A stretch of DNA of 64,000 nt from NCBI GenBank assembly GCA_029532415.1, contig JAQOTA010000050.1, positions 4,650,001-4,714,000 on the forward strand. The letters are read 5' to 3'. The position numbers and the translations under genes are program-made. The number at the start of each line of letters is the position of its first letter. The first letter of the stretch is position 1. Below are positions 1-14,376 of this stretch, piece after piece. This DNA is from Marasmius tenuissimus. Its lineage: Eukaryota > Basidiomycota > Agaricomycetes > Agaricales > Marasmiaceae. The notes under the pieces were generated by a model, which did no database searches, was not told the origin of the DNA, and saw only the letters and a list, made by a program, of their open reading frames with translations.

Positions 1-1438
1 GCTCGTTCAGCACTCGACACGTCAAACTATTGATAACACGCACATAATGGATATCTCCAAAAGGTGCGAAGAAAGTCCGCAGAGTGTCTTCGTTGATCAG
101 CGGTGACAGTCCTCCAACAAACACCGTAGTGTTGTACGGGTCAGTGATTGTCAATTGCTCTCCATTGGGCCCAATCAGATTACTGAGGATGGCTCGGGCT
201 TGAGCGTGGTGCTTCCGCGACTCCTCTGTCAGGAGGTACGTCGTGGAGCTGGGAGGGCTGAGGTCTGTTGAAGAGGGACGATGATCTTGGACGGTTTGAG
301 TCGTCGTGGAGGTTTCTGTGGTGGTAATGGTGTCGATCCCAATGTGATGCTGAGTCTGCATCTGTTGCGAGAAGGGCTTCGCAACTGGATCTGAGCCTTC
401 ATTACTGAATAGAGTGACTGTCGAAGTAAGGCCACCAAGTGAAACTGGAGAGGAGGTATCGGACCGAAGACCATCGCTACCAGCGGAGCTGATATTGTTG
501 TTCGTTGAGATTGGGGGAGGACCATCTATCGGGGTCGCGGCTGCGATGGGCGAGAGATATCTCGGCGGATAGGAATCGGCCGTGTCGATACCATGTGGCT
601 TAGGAATACCTGGTGCATTGCCGGAGGGAGGTACTGGTTGGGCGACGTGATTAGGCTCTCGTGAAACGATCTGGAAAGGAGGACCAGGCTGTGCAGGAAT
701 ACCAGACCCAGGAGGCCTGACCTTCGCGGTGGCTGGTGAGATACGCACTGTGAGGCACGAAATAGTAAGCACGGAGTACGCGGTCATTTTGTATCTAGGT
801 CACGTACTGGGCCTAGACAAGCAATAGAGACCGTGCATTTCGATGAGAGCACGTTGTTGGTCTGCTTCGTTAGTGAACCTGTTGACATTGTCAGCGGATT
901 GCAATGCAGAATAGGAACCGACTCACCTTACGAAGCCAAACCCTCTGGAGACGCCAGTGACGGGATCCAGCATAATTTTCGCGTTCTTACAGGTGAGGAA
1001 AGGGCGAATGAACTTGGGCTCGCGATCATCGCGTAAACCAAGGACCGGATTGCGAAAGACAGCGACAAGATCAGAATTGCTTGTTTCTGGAGCAAGGTCA
1101 CCAACAAATATGCTGTACTCTGTTTCATACTGTTGCAGCAGCTGCGTGTGTGACTGTGGCCGAATATCGTTGGACGAAAATAGAGACGGTGTTGTTGCGG
1201 GGGGTTGAACCGCTGAAGCCCGGTTGATGTGCAATGCTGTCGCCGGATTGGTAGGAGGGGTTGCTGAGGAGCTGAACTGAGCGATCATGGAGGCATCCGT
1301 CTGTACGGAGAAATGGAATGAACAACCAGGATGAGGGACCTTAATGAATCGAGGCTCCCAGCCCATGTGAATGAGGGCGCAGAATTACTTTGCATCAGGG
1401 GAAACCTTGGAGGGGTTAAGAGTGCGAAGGAAGAGGGT
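1..1438 (-). CDS. Nam8/Ngr1-like RNA-binding protein with RRM domains (partial; runs off the left edge)
   Basis: On the minus strand the sequence reads into an RRM beginning YSIFVGDLAPE and continuing through AKIMLDP and SRGFGFVR. An intron follows, then FTNEADQQRALIEMHG, a second intron, LRISPATAK-type sequence, a long Pro/Ser/Thr-rich linker and a third RRM (TTVFVGGLSPL...) that is cut at base 1. This order (RRM2, linker, RRM3) is typical of fungal Nam8/Ngr1/TIA-1-like proteins, which bind pre-mRNA or mRNA and act in splicing or mRNA turnover. The first RRM is visible but odd. It contains MGWEPRFIKVPHP, GCSFHF and ALHINRASAV, but an in-frame TAA at 1385-1387 separates TLFLRTLNP from FCALIHMGWEP. 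The true start is therefore unresolved; the ATG at 1364-1366 would give only part of RRM1. The family call is firm, the 5' end is not. Confidence 0.8.
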
Positions 1439-4400
1439 CAAGAGGTACACAGCCCGGACCCCCTTCTCGATTTCAAATTGTTTGCCGAAGAAATTATCAG
1501 AAACGGAAATAGGAGTTCAATTTCGAACCTCCTACCTGAGATTGATGACTATTCAGATTCTCCAGATTTTCTCCTTGAGCAATTGATGAGTAGCCTCCAG
1601 CCTCTTGAGATCGGGGAGAACTGCCGAATGGGCACTTGGATCCTTCTGAGGAACGGCTGGAGCATTCCCAAGATTGATCACCACCGCCAGCAGAGACGAA
1701 CAAATAGACCCTTTCTTTTCCGAGCTATATGTGGCAAACATCCAAATACTCAGACTCCGCATTGCCCTCCTTTGAAGCTGAAAATTCCATAAATCCTTGA
1801 AGCCATAATCAATTTGAGGGGCCTGGCGAATCGTCGAAAGAGCCAACGTACATATCATCTTTTGTGGTAACGACCTCGCTCAGAGAATTCGAATTCACAA
1901 CTGGGCTGAGGAGAGAGTTGGCTTATTTCTGCAAAGGGAGGAGGTTATGAAAAGGTAACCTGGAATGGAATAGGTCCATGTGGGTCCAATGCTGTGCAAC
2001 TATACTCAAAAAGGTGACGTTGATTGACCTCGTTTCCTCACGCTCACCACGAGAGTTTCCGTCCCAAACTCTGTTCTTCTTACAACGTAGTGATCTCACT
2101 GTGTTCAGTCTTCTCAGTCTTGGTCTTGGGACTCAATCTCTTTCATCTTGTCGTATTCATTCACACTTGCTTAACTGAGCATTCTCAGGTGAGCTGGCAG
2201 TGTCTCAACCCACCCACGATGCCCACAGATCGACAAGGACAATAGGCGGCAAGAACAATGGCTTTCATAAGGATAATGAACGCCAACCGCTCACGTCGAC
2301 CACATCATGCTCTTTTCTCAATACTGATCTCCAGAGGACATGCTGGATCTGACTGACTTTGGACTCCTACGCAGTACCAGCCTGGAGTAACATCACATTC
2401 GAGGGTATCTTCGGTTTTCGCTCTTCCCTTCACTAAGTACAACGATTACACGGCTTAGTAGCTTTGGTTCTCGCAGCAAATCCGGCTGTAATCCTCCGAC
2501 TCCATTCTCTTACATGCGGTCTTTCACTTTACACTTCCATCAATCGTTGTCCGGCTCTTGCGGACTTGGATAGGTTCACTGACACGTTCCTGCGAGACAA
2601 CAATAACCGAATTCCCGTCGATTCGATGGGGCGGTTACTTTTACCAGTGGGAGAGGCCCAATTGTCTCCGGGGCGTCGATCGTCCCACTCCATAACCATT
2701 TGCTCCCATTTCTCCAATTCCAATCGAGGAGATTGAGGGCCAGCGGTGGACCGTTGGGACCCTGGTCAGCGAGTCTCGTACACATGGGATTGCGATAGAT
2801 TACCTGACAAGGTGGTGTCTACTTCTGCCTGACATATGCCTCAACGCTCAAGCTCCAACTGTACAACCGGATAATCCATCTCAAGTCTTCACTGAGCTTA
2901 TGCCTATTCTGAGCTGGAAGGCCACGAAGGTCTATCAGTCACTAGCCCCGAGAGGATAGTCTGTCGAGTTGTCGCGTCAGTTCGGTACAAGGTATGTATG
3001 TGGCAACCATTGTTCAACGGATTTGGATCATTGACGCCGATGCGACGGTGCGTAGATTCTGGATCTCATTGTCCGACAAAAGAGGAAGGTTTGAAGGGGG
3101 TCCTTGAACCGAGCCGTCCCCGGAGTGATGAGGGACCGGAAGAAAATATTCGGAGTCCCAAAAGTTTGGTTTTCCGACTTTGTAGCCCTTCTAGCTGTGA
3201 AATTGAAGGCTCGCGCTCAACTTTCCTTCCACTAGTCACCTTGGGCGGTGCTCCTGGTTTACTTCGACTCTTCCTTGAGTATTCAGCAGCATCAGGGACA
3301 GGCGTCTACAAGCGGAAAGCGGAAGTTTTGCGCGCTAAAAGTACAAGGACTGCCGAGCCTTTTTCAATTTGGAAGAAATTGTGCTACGCTACTTTGACCC
3401 TGCTCGCTGCACAGTACGCAGCGCTCAGCACCAGTGGCCAATGGTCGGTGAATAGTAGCACTAAAATTCATCTGGAGTTTCCATCCACACACAAACAGCA
3501 CCGGAAATTGGAGTAGGAGCCAATTTCTGCATGCAGGACAGTGCCTCGATTCTTGGTAAATGGTAGAACCTCCGCCCGCGCCTGCCATCCATTCTATCAA
3601 ACTCGCAGCTCCACCTTCACTGTAAAGGTGCACATATTATCAGGCGGGCCAAAAAGCCCGAGAGTGAAGTGTCTATCGAAGCGATGCATCGTGAAGACGG
3701 TCTGATTTCAGTATACGGAGTCGAACTTCGTCGGTCGAGGACGCGTACTTGTAGCGACGAGCGTGTTTTGGCGCCACTGACTTCCCTGAAAGCTCGAGTC
3801 AGTGCCAGACTGCCAGGGCAGTCTCAGGGTTGCGCATACCCTGTGGCGTGCAAGAGTATGTAAGTCCCCAATTACCGAGCCCGACTAACCCCACAGAGAT
3901 GCCTCACAAGTCCTACGCCTGCCATACGGACTCTCACTGTAAGACGCGAGCTCAATTACAAGTTCGACAACTGGAAGATTTGGGAGAAGGATAGCATCTT
4001 ACACGATTCAATGTAGTAACATCCAAGACTCGAAGGAGACTCAGACGTCGATGATGACCAGAAAGAAGGACGAAAATAGACACAAATATGACTGTGAAAC
4101 ACAGCAGTATTGAGCTCAGAATCTGGCGTGTTTGATGACGGGGGCTGGATGGAGCGAAGATTACAGCTGTACGCTTTGTGTACGCTCGGGCTTGACCGCG
4201 AGCCTGGGCGTAGTCTAAGCGTGGTTTGAGTTGACGGGAATTTACAGAAACGCGACTTGTATTACGTAATCGAATCTTCATTTCTTTTCCCCATATCCGT
4301 GGGCTGCTCATTGCGAGCAACTAGCTCACTGGGGTCGTTTTCCTGCCCTCTACACCGGTTTTACTCCTGTTCTTTCTCAGATTCAGTCTTACGCTCATCA

Positions 4401-4498
4401 TACCCTGTATCGATCTCCCCTCGCAACCCACCAACATCGGGCAGGGGTCTCAGTTAACAAGTTGAAGTAAAGTATCGAGTTGATTGCTGGACCCAGAC
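1439..4498. other. Intergenic region without a convincing gene
   Basis: About 3 kb separates the RNA-binding protein from the RasGAP gene. Open frames exist, the longest being 2998-3516 on plus (172 codons) and 3952-4320 on minus, but their translations have no recognisable domain and no flanking splice structure. A short hairpin, GGCGGGCC...AAAAAGCCCG, occurs near 3641-3660. The left part may hold the 5' exons or UTR of the RNA-binding protein gene. Confidence 0.4.
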
Positions 4499-7400
4499 AT
4501 GCCTTCGCGTAGGCCATCCGCCGCAAATACAGCGATACATGGCGGTGGTGGCGTGTCGGGCCCTCGAGCTGTTCACAAGAGCAGCGATTCATATCCATTT
4601 GGGCCAGGTTCTTTGATGAGCAGCAGTTTGAGTGCGTCTGCGACGCCATTGCAGAAGATAGTGCAGGTTCTTGTAGGAAGGTTAAAGAACAAGGTACGTA
4701 CAAGCACTACTTGGAATCTTCTCCCCTTCTCAACTGCTTCGTGCGCGACTTAGCTTCCGTGCAATTCTGGAGTTTCTTTGGATCGTTTAGAGGCGGAAAC
4801 TGCTACCGGACAGACCATTGATGCGTTAATCAATCTTTCGCACGAGACCTTAGATACCATTGCGTTGGCATTGGGCGAAGTATTGGAGAAGTTGTCGAAG
4901 GTGTGCGGCCTGTCTATGAGTTACCAATCCCAACTGACGAACTTGTGCGCGTCCAGCAAGTCGATTCTAGTGGTCATCACACCATTGAAGTCCTTCAATC
5001 TCAGCTGTTCATTCTCAAGGTCCTGTCCGTAGCCATGGGATCAAGATGGCAGCAGAGCAATGCTCGCTCCAGCTCTCGCACGAGCAATCGACCTCTACAT
5101 GGCTCTGAAACGGATATATCATCTCAATTCAAACGTGGAGGACGAGTGTTCTCAGACCATTCCTCTACGCCGATTCCCTGGACTGAACCTCCCCCGTTGG
5201 ACGAGAGTTGCGCTAAATACGTTTTGAGCGTGATGGTGTTGTTCTTGCGCCAGACAGCCCTGTCTGATCCCCCGCTCGTGCTATCTTCGGCCCAGTATGC
5301 GGATGTCTCGTTCAGGGATTACGAGCATGGCGGGGCAGCTTCGGTGGCGTCCACACTCGAGTTCCAAGACGGGCCATTCAATGGCTCGGGTGGCCTACCT
5401 TCCACGCCCAGTCCAGCCCCTCACGAACATGAACTTCGCAGCCAAACGTCAGCGAGTTCGGTCATGTCAGGGTCCGGAAAGTTGAGCCTCGCTGGGAGCT
5501 CGTTTCTCCTGGGCGAACCGGGTGCTTACGAGAAGACGAATATGTCTGCGGTCAACTCCGAGTTGAATCTCAACAATCTCATTGCCAAATTTGCCGGAAG
5601 AGTTATTTTTCATATTTCCGCTTCGAATTGGAGAGTGGTGTTCCAACGCCTTAGCACGAAGATTCGATATCTGGCTCAACACACTGAGGAAGGAATGGAT
5701 ACAGTTGACCTGCATATATTGGGCCACAGTTTGCTGGACCGCCAGCGATTGGTTCAGGTCTTAAATGGTATGTTCGTCTCATGGTCACCCCTGCAACCTC
5801 CTAACTTGCCCTTTTAGAACTCTCCTCGTTGTTGGTCAACATGTCTGGGGAGACGGTCAAAGCCATCGTAGTCCCGCTCCGGTCTGCTGTTTGGTCGTGG
5901 ATCGAATATTTTCCTGCTGAATTCAACGAGGCTGCCCGTGCTCGGAAGATAGAAGGTGCCACTACTGTTTTTGATCTCTTGTACAAGAAAGCCTCCGGGT
6001 ACGAAACAATCTTCTGGCCGACTCTGGGAATCCTCCATTGCATCACAGATAGGACGGCTTGGGATCTGCACCCACATTTTAATTATGGGAGGAGTAACAA
6101 GTTCAAGTGGGCTGAAGAAGTACGAAAGAGCAGGGATGGCAACCCCAAGTTGTCCGAAGTTAGTCTGCAGTGTGCGAATGACATATGTCGCGCAGCGATA
6201 AATGTCAAGCCTGGAAGGCCGGACGAGGAAGTTTCATTGTGTATGTTAGCGTACGACGTTGCCCATGAGACAAAGGTGCGTAAACTCCTTTTATCCAGTG
6301 TGGTCTAGGCTGAAGTAGATCCCCAGGGGTACATGTGGAACCCGACACAGAAGCATCTTTGGGACAACGTAGAAGAGGTGGACATCGCTCTGTTCGCAGA
6401 GAGCTTAGTATCCGTTTTTCGCTTTGTCTCAGAACAAGATGCGTTGGAGCTATTCGCCGCATGTCTCGAGCCAGAACGCGCTGATGTCGTCAAGACGGCC
6501 ACAATTCGCGCGTGTCTAACGCTTGTACAGGAGGTGAGCTCGGACATGTTTCAGTTGGCAATGTACTCACCTCATTTATAAGTCCTCTCGCTTTCCATGG
6601 CAACGCTCCTTGAAGGAGCTCGAGAGGCTCACGGCCCCCCGACTACGAGATATCTTCAAGGTAATACCCAATGCATTTGCCGTGACATCTCGAGCTGACC
6701 CGTTCTCTTTGGCTGATCAGGCCGCCAGCACCAAGCGTCCGGAGACGGACGCCTTCGGTAACATGAAGCGTAGTGCCAACCTACCTCGAACAAAGCGGAT
6801 ACAGCGTCAGAGTCTCGCGGATCGAGAAGTCCTCTTATTGGCCATTCTTTCGCTGTGGAGGGCGCGACCCACTTTCTTCTTGACGAGCATGGAAGATCAA
6901 GACAACGGTTCATGGAATATCATCTTCTCCACTGCAAAATTGTGGGAAGCCAACGTCGACAATTCGGTCAAGATGTCCACTGCTGCAACGGTTTTGCTGA
7001 AGGCTGAAGTGGGATTTATGCTCTCGCCTCAAGACCCGTTGTACGATGATTATGCCCGATGGTTGAAAGATTCCTTGTTAGTTGCTTGTTGTTTTAGCTC
7101 CAATGGGTGACTGACCAGTATTTGTTATAGACCTCAGACACTCATCAGCGTCGTCACTAATCTTCTCCATAGTCGCACCGATGTTGCGACGCAACGTCTC
7201 TGGACTAGACTTGCTCTCCAGCTCTTGGAAATGTTCGTTCGTAAGACTGACGTAAGTGCTGCTCATCCCCGTTTCTTCCTCCTGCATGGCTGAAACGCTC
7301 GTAGGCTCCCCACGTTAAGGAGTTCCAGAACAACCCGACCAGGACCCCCGCGCTACTTCTGGCTGAACTGGCCTTCCTCGTATCACTCGCCTCGACCGAC

Positions 7401-10400
7401 AGCCAGGTTTCCCTCCTTGCCACTCAAGGTCTACGTATATTGGCATTCGCCGAAAGACAGCTCGAATCACCAGAGAACCCTCTTTCTACTCAAGATGAGC
7501 TCTCAAAACGATATCCTGTCTATGAGAGGCTCGGAGACCCAAAAGTTTCCTTCGTTGGTCGTGTTGGTCATCAAAAGAGGATAAGGAAGCTTCTCAGGTT
7601 GATGCCCAGTTCATGCGTGATACACATGGCCATGTGGATGGAGTGCTACAATCGGTGGAAAGCCCTTACAGACACCATTAACGACGAGACTTATGAGAAC
7701 CCCTCGACAAGGAGGTCCGCTGCCTCTCAGGTGAGTGAACGATTCGGTCTCTCGATGACCTCTTTGACATTATCCATCATATCCAGGAGACACTGCATCA
7801 ATGGCAGAATTTGACCCTGTTTCTTGCTGCTACTGGAGGAGCTTGTATCGATGACAAAAGCACTCCCCCCGTCTCCCTCAACAGCCTGATTCCGATGAAA
7901 TATCTGCCCGACCAATTGCGCACTCTGGAAAACCCCGGCCACCATGTCTACAATTTCGTCAACAATGCCACTGCGTTCCTGTTAGCAGACGACCCACAGA
8001 TCCGTGACACCGCGAGGGAAGCCCTTGGCTCCGAACTGAGCCCTAGGCTGTATACAAAGGTTCTGACTTATTTTGATGTGTAAGTCCGCACCACATTGAC
8101 CATCCTTGTTGCTTATCTAGTTACTGTCATGTAGCGTTGTACAAGCCGTGCAAGAGAAGGAACAGGAGCGTCACCTGATGCTGAGATTCGTTGACCAGGT
8201 GGAGTTAAAAAATTCGATGAGAAGCCTCACACTAATCGTCGCCCTTCAGTTTATCGCCGTTCTCAAACTAATCGTCGAGAACACCCAATCCCGGTTGGAA
8301 GAAGTGATGAATATAGACATCAGTGGAACTTTGACCGGTCTCACCAATGTCATCACACGTTACGACTCGGAAGATACTTTCCGGGAAAAGATCAAGTTCT
8401 GCTCACTATGCGACAGTGTGTATGAGAGGTCAGATACCTTGACGTTACGGAAGGACAGCAATGCTCGCCAGAACATATTAGACACCGTTGTGCAGTGGGT
8501 CAGCTCCCCAGATGTGAGCCTTACGCAATTCTGTCGCTATTCTCATTCTCATTTCATGTCTTGACAGCCATCGTCGGAGACTCATATGCAGCAGTACGAG
8601 TTGAACATGGCATGTTTGCGGACGTGTGTCAAACTACTCGACCGCCTTCAGTTGAGGCAGCTTGATCCGTCTACTACCGGTGATGATAGTCTTCACTTTG
8701 TCTCGAGGCTTTTCATCAAGTACGAGACTGTCTTGCTGAACGGTATGGAACTGTGTCAGTTTGATCCGCCCGTAAGTGGTATACCCCTGCGTTGTCTGTC
8801 CGCGCTCAACCCTCGGCGTAATTCAGACATCCGACAGCACCTCAGATATCGGATCCATTCAGTCTGTAAGTCCGCATAGCACCTCGTCTATCCCAATCCT
8901 TAACGTCAGATCATAGAGGATGCGCGCCTCAAATCGAGAGACCGAAGTTCGTGAACTGGTCATCACAGGCTTATCACATCTGGTTAGCGCGAATACGGAG
9001 AGTGGTTTCAAACAGTGTCTCCCCTTGGCTTATCATGAGGACAATCGAAAGCGAACTATCTTCGCTCATGTTTTTGCCCGCGTCATTGGGCAAGGGACGA
9101 AGTTCGATCCGGAAGATCGCTCCCCGTCCATGACTCGTCAATCGCGATTAGCCGAGGTGTGTACTTCTCTGGATGCTTTCCCGCACGGAGAACTGACTCG
9201 TATAATATTCACAGCTAGTCAAAGAGTCTGATGTGAGTCCCTACGGCTGAGAGGTCCTTTTGAAACTAACTTGGCCTACAGCTGGCTCTCGCCATCGCGA
9301 TCTGCGAGACCTGTCCACCTGGTGAAGTCGACGGGATGATATCCGTTCTCTTGAATCTGTTCGACACCAGAGCGTCCATAATCAAGCTTCTCAAGCTAAT
9401 GATTGACCGCGAAGTGGCTCATACAGGTATGAGCTTCACACAACCACGTGATCAGTTATTCATTTTGCCCCATAGAGAACGAAGCTGCGTTGTTCCGTGG
9501 TAACAGTACCTGCACGCGCTTCTTGTCTGCGTTTGCGCGCATTCACGGATACAACTATCTCAGAAGTCTTGTTGGCCCACTGGTGAAGAGTATGGAATCC
9601 CTACCTCCTGGACAAGGATACGAACTAGATCCAAAAAAGGCTGGCGAACAAGACGTTGTTCAAAATCGAAAGAATATCGAGTACGTTGCCCAATCATTCC
9701 TGGAAATAATAGGGTCGTCGACATCGAAAATACCTTCGTGAGTTCTTCAGCATGTGCGCAACAACAAATCCTCACCACATCATAGCATGTTCCGCGAGAT
9801 ATGTGTCCACATCGGGAAGACTGTGTATGTCGCCCTCCTCGAATTCCTTCCTATTCGAGCTGAGTAAGATTTAGATACCAGAGATGGCCAGAGGCCAAGT
9901 TTGCGGCTCTCGGTGCCTTCGTTTTCTTGAGGTAAACATCAGCCAATCCTCATCATGCGATTGTTCCCTCACGTTCCCTAGATTCATCTCTCCCGCCGTC
10001 GTGGCCCCTGAAATAATTGACCTCGAACCTCCAAGCGATTCCCTCCGACGTGGTCTCATGCTAATCGCAAAAATAATTCAGAACTTGGCAAACAATATCT
10101 TTTTCGGCAAAGAGGCGCACATGATCGGGTTAAACGACTTCTTGCGAGAGCATATCACCCATGTTACCCGGTACCTCAGCGAACTTAATGTGCGTCCGTA
10201 TCTGGTTATGTCCTTGTTCCTTTCGCTCAAAGTCTCGTTAGCGTTATACACCCCCAGAGACGGAAGAAGATGAGTGGCTGGGCACGTCGACAGACGATAC
10301 CGATATCATCGTCCTGCACCGTTTCTTCGACAAACACGCTGATAAGATCGGCAAGGAGCTACTCAGTATCTCTAAACCTGTCGGGGAGGGCGACAATTTA

Positions 10401-13400
10401 GCTACGAACGGAAAGAACGCGTGGGACAACCTGTGTACTCTTCTGGTCGACCTCGGCCCGCCGCTTGAGGTTCCGAGGATGTCGACCATGAACAGTAGTG
10501 ACCACCTTGATTATCTCAATTTGATAGAGCGGTATGCCAATAAGGCGACAAATTCTGTCCAAGAGGTGTTCCTCGAGACAGTACCCCCGATGGTCGGGTG
10601 CACCCTTTCTGTTCTGGTCCAGACTTCTGACATAGTCTCTCCTTGATTACTTAGAAACCCAGCGAGCCCGCCTTCTTCGTCTTGAGATTCAACAAGATCG
10701 ACGTAGAGGCTCTGGACCTGGAACTTTTGATGTATCACATCTTCAAAGTATGTACGATGGTACAGTTCGGGGGGACAGCATTGACAGTGATACCCCTTTA
10801 TGCAGACGCTTCAATCGCCGGGGTACAAGGAAAACGACTTCGAGATCATTCTGGACTGCACAGATCTCACTGCGCTTTCGGAGTTGCCGTTACGATGGCT
10901 TAAGTACTGTGCCGAATTGGTGCCAATCGATATTCGAATGCGGTTCTCGAGAGCCCACATCTTGAACGCCAACACCACGACGCAAAAATACCTCCGTCGG
11001 CTCTACAATGTGTTTGCTGGTAACTCCAATCCGACTTTTCAGTAGAGCGCTTGGCTAAATATTGCAAAGGGACGAGCTTCTGCAGCGACATCAAAGCCTC
11101 ATGTTCGCTACAGGAGTTATTAAACAATACTGTTCCAGCTGCGGTGATCGATTCAGGAGCGTTAAGCGATCCCTGTGAGTTGGACAGGATATACCATTAC
11201 AAAATGCTGAACCACTTTGCCAGTATCCTTAGAGCAAGAGGGGAGCGATATGTTCACGGACGTCACTTGGAAGAGCAACGATCAGGCAAGGGTTGCGGTC
11301 GAGCTCGCCGTTGGCGTGACACATGTTAGGATTACCTCGGTGAGCCCAAACATAGCTGTCCGAACCAGAACTGACCTTCCTTATAGGCTCGAGCTATGCC
11401 CGTCTGCACGGGCCTGGTCTGTCGCCCTACAGAGATCGTGTTGTTAGCGGAGATTAGCGATGTTTACAACGTTCAAACCGGCCAAGAGGTCAACGAATTC
11501 ATCATACGTCGTAGTCGACAAGGCGACACGCTGTATTTCAGCTCTCCCGCTAGGGACATGATCATCAAGGTACGATGTGTCCTATATTTTGGACACACCC
11601 TGTAACACCTCTCGTAGACAATACGCTCCGCCAAAGGCCGCTTGAAGGATAGCCTCGCTCCTATGAGTGAACGCTTCATGCGTTTCTCCAACGTTCCCGC
11701 AACATTGCTTCATATCGGCATGCTCAGCGTTGATCCTCAAGACGAGGAACTGCGTTGTGCTGCCTACGACCTGCTCGGGGCTGTTTGCACTTACCTGAAC
11801 TTCGATAAGAGCCCGATCGTGGCAGCCAAAGGTAACATTTAGCACAACATTTGGGATCCTTCTGACCTGCCTTCCAGCTGGGTTCATTCCGGGCGACATG
11901 AATGCCTTTGTGATCAACCTGAGTGCACGGCTTGCCCAGTTCGCTCCGCAGTTGACCTTGGACTTCATTTCCGAGGTAGCCGCTGCGATGACTGCTATGG
12001 AAAGGAAGGCGGTCGTGCAAATTCTGCAAAGGATCAATTGCCTCCGCTACATGAACCCTTGGATCAGGAATTTAGAATCATTCGCTTCCCCGACAAATCC
12101 TTTGTATGAGCGCTCGGGTGCAAGACTTCGCGATTGTATACGAGTGTTGATCGATCTTACAATTACCCTGCCAGAGGTATGAATATCTTACTTATGAGGG
12201 ATCACAGTATTCATGCTCGCACCCCGATCCACAGCTTTCTGCCAATGCAGTACAAGTCCACGTCTGGGGAGAAATAGCTAAACTGGACAACGGGGTCGTG
12301 GACATAGTCTTCGATGAATTGGTTCGCACGGCAACAGACGGTGGGATTGGGACACGCCGCTGTGAGGTGATAGCTCATGCTATCGCGGCACTCTCATCCA
12401 TTAGTGTTCGTGGTCGTCTATTTTCTAAATTGAGAAAGGTACGTCTCGATCGCATTACTCTTAGCATGTTAGCTACGTGTACTCAATGGTTGGCAGGCAA
12501 TCATCAAAGCATCGCCTCGACTTTCCAAAAATCCATCGATCAACCCCGCATGGACCGAGGTTGCCACTCTCATCCGGATAGCTTTGGTCGCTGGCTTTGA
12601 AGCCAATCAACCGGTGCACAACCAGCTCTATGTCCCAGAGGTCATTCATATCGTCACGCTAGTTGCTGGGATAGGCGCCACGATTGTTCGGAAATCAGTT
12701 TACGGGATCGTCGTGAACCTCGTCCAGTGCTTGTGTCTCGCCCGTACCGAGGAATCAACTGCCCCCGAGCTCGCACAACTTGTCGCAGATTGCTCTCAGT
12801 CCGATGTTCTTCAGCTGTTTGGACTGTTCCGAGCTACAACAACCAGTGAATATTCCGCGTCAGACGTCCCTCTCGAGAATGTGAAAGAGTCTATCGAAGT
12901 TCAGGAAAGGCTTACTGCTTTCTTGTTGCGGATAATGGTGGTCTGTGCAGGTTCCAAAGGTATGACTTACACAGAAGTAATGCGCAACGGGTGTGGCTAA
13001 GACCTACTTTTCAGGACAATTGAACGCATGGAGAGCGCGTTGGATGAGCCTTGCAACCTCATGCGCCTTCCAATATTCCTCGATGATCCAAATGAGGTCC
13101 TTCATCGTTTTGGGAACGCTGGCTGGCTCGGACGTGGACGATGACTTTATGTACCAGATGCTAATGGCTTTCCGCACAGCATTGAGACAACCCGATGTTG
13201 CTGATATCGTGGCCCTCGTCAGCATGTTGCGATGCGTTTCTAGGGTCATTCCAGGACTCCCTCAGGACTCTCGTCATATCCCTCAGCTATTCTGGCTGGG
13301 CGTGGTCTTCCTTCAGTTCAGCCATGTCGCCTTCTTCGAGGAGGGTGCGCAGCTCTTGACGTTGACGCTGCGGGAAATGAAGAAGAGAGGAATGTTTGAT

Positions 13401-14376
13401 CAGATTACCCTTTCAGCCAGACTTCTGGAGGCCCGATCACCGATGGAGGAGCCAGCTTTACAATTCGACAATATGCTTCAACTCTCCTTTGATTCCAACT
13501 TTTCATTCTCCCTCGCCGCCATTCTTTTCAAGGGCATTCGTCACAGCGGTCTCAGGGAATGCACGGAGGAAGCTCTCCGATGCCTCCTAAGCATGTCGAT
13601 CCAAGTTGCTGAGGAACACAATAGAGCAAATGGTGCCCGCGATGACGTTTTGAGCGCAGATGTTCTGGGTTATGTTCTGGCGCTGCTACCCCTTTCTACG
13701 ACCACCGCCGACTTTAACCAATTGCTCAAGGCCTGTGGGGCGAGGGATGAACAACTCGTCGAGACGGAGTTGATGCCACTCGAGGATGCACCTGGCGCAC
13801 CTCATGTTTCCATCGAATTTCTCGGGATCAATGACACCAACACTGCACTCCTGACGGCGTCTTTCGTTGGGGTCATGCTCACCACGGCACAGGGGGATGA
13901 CGCGGAGACGGAGATGCTTTACGGGCTGCTTGCAGAGATTGCCAACGTCTTCCCTGAAACCATTCGAATGGCGTAAGTGGCTTGAGTTCGTTCGTGCGTT
14001 AACGCCTCTGACGCAATTGCTTCATAGTTACGACAGTCTGCGGGATCGAATTGAGGACACATTTGCCAACGCTTCGAATCCCTCGATAATACACTACGCC
14101 TCCTCAATGATACGAACCGCATTGCTCGATGATGGGTTGTCCTTCAGAGGAGACAGTTCACGTGGCGGACAGATGCGCGGCTCTACGTCGACATTGAACA
14201 CTTTGGATGAAACCTCGTCAGTTCACGGGCCAGGGATGAACCATCTGAAAGCCCTCGAAGAACAGGGAATGCAGGGTGTTGCTAAAGCCCTGCAATTTGT
14301 TGCACCCCATAATACGGCAGCGACGACGAAGATGCTCAATCTCATTGCTGACCTCGTCGCCTTGATAGTTTCATGA
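4499..14376 (+). CDS. Ras GTPase-activating protein, neurofibromin/Ira family (multi-exon)
   Basis: This gene spans almost 10 kb with more than 20 short introns and probably encodes over 2,500 residues. The ATG at 4499 starts MPSRRPSAANT. The RasGAP domain lies at about 9.45-10.2 kb. It has the arginine finger in LFRGNST (Arg codon 9496-9498), YLRSLVGPLV, and the signature FLRFISPAVVAPE, where an intron splits the FLR arginine codon. The next part matches the neurofibromin CRAL-TRIO/SEC14-PH module: LLMYHIFK, FEIILDCTDL, then a PH-like part near 11.25-11.7 kb (VGVTHVRIT, ISDVYNVQTG). The helical N- and C-terminal parts are as expected for Ira1/Ira2/NF1. The family stimulates GTP hydrolysis by Ras and so dampens Ras-cAMP signalling. 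Start and stop look natural and the catalytic residues are intact. Exact exon borders were not all resolved. Confidence 0.93.

Noticed and set aside
2998..3516. 172-codon plus-strand ORF in the left intergenic region
   Set aside because: No domain, biased composition or splice context; the length is reachable by chance at this GC content.
3952..4320. 122-codon minus-strand ORF with a hydrophobic stretch (ILLCFTVIFVSIFVLLSG)
   Set aside because: A single membrane-like segment without family resemblance or conserved start context; it lies in the likely promoter of the RasGAP gene.
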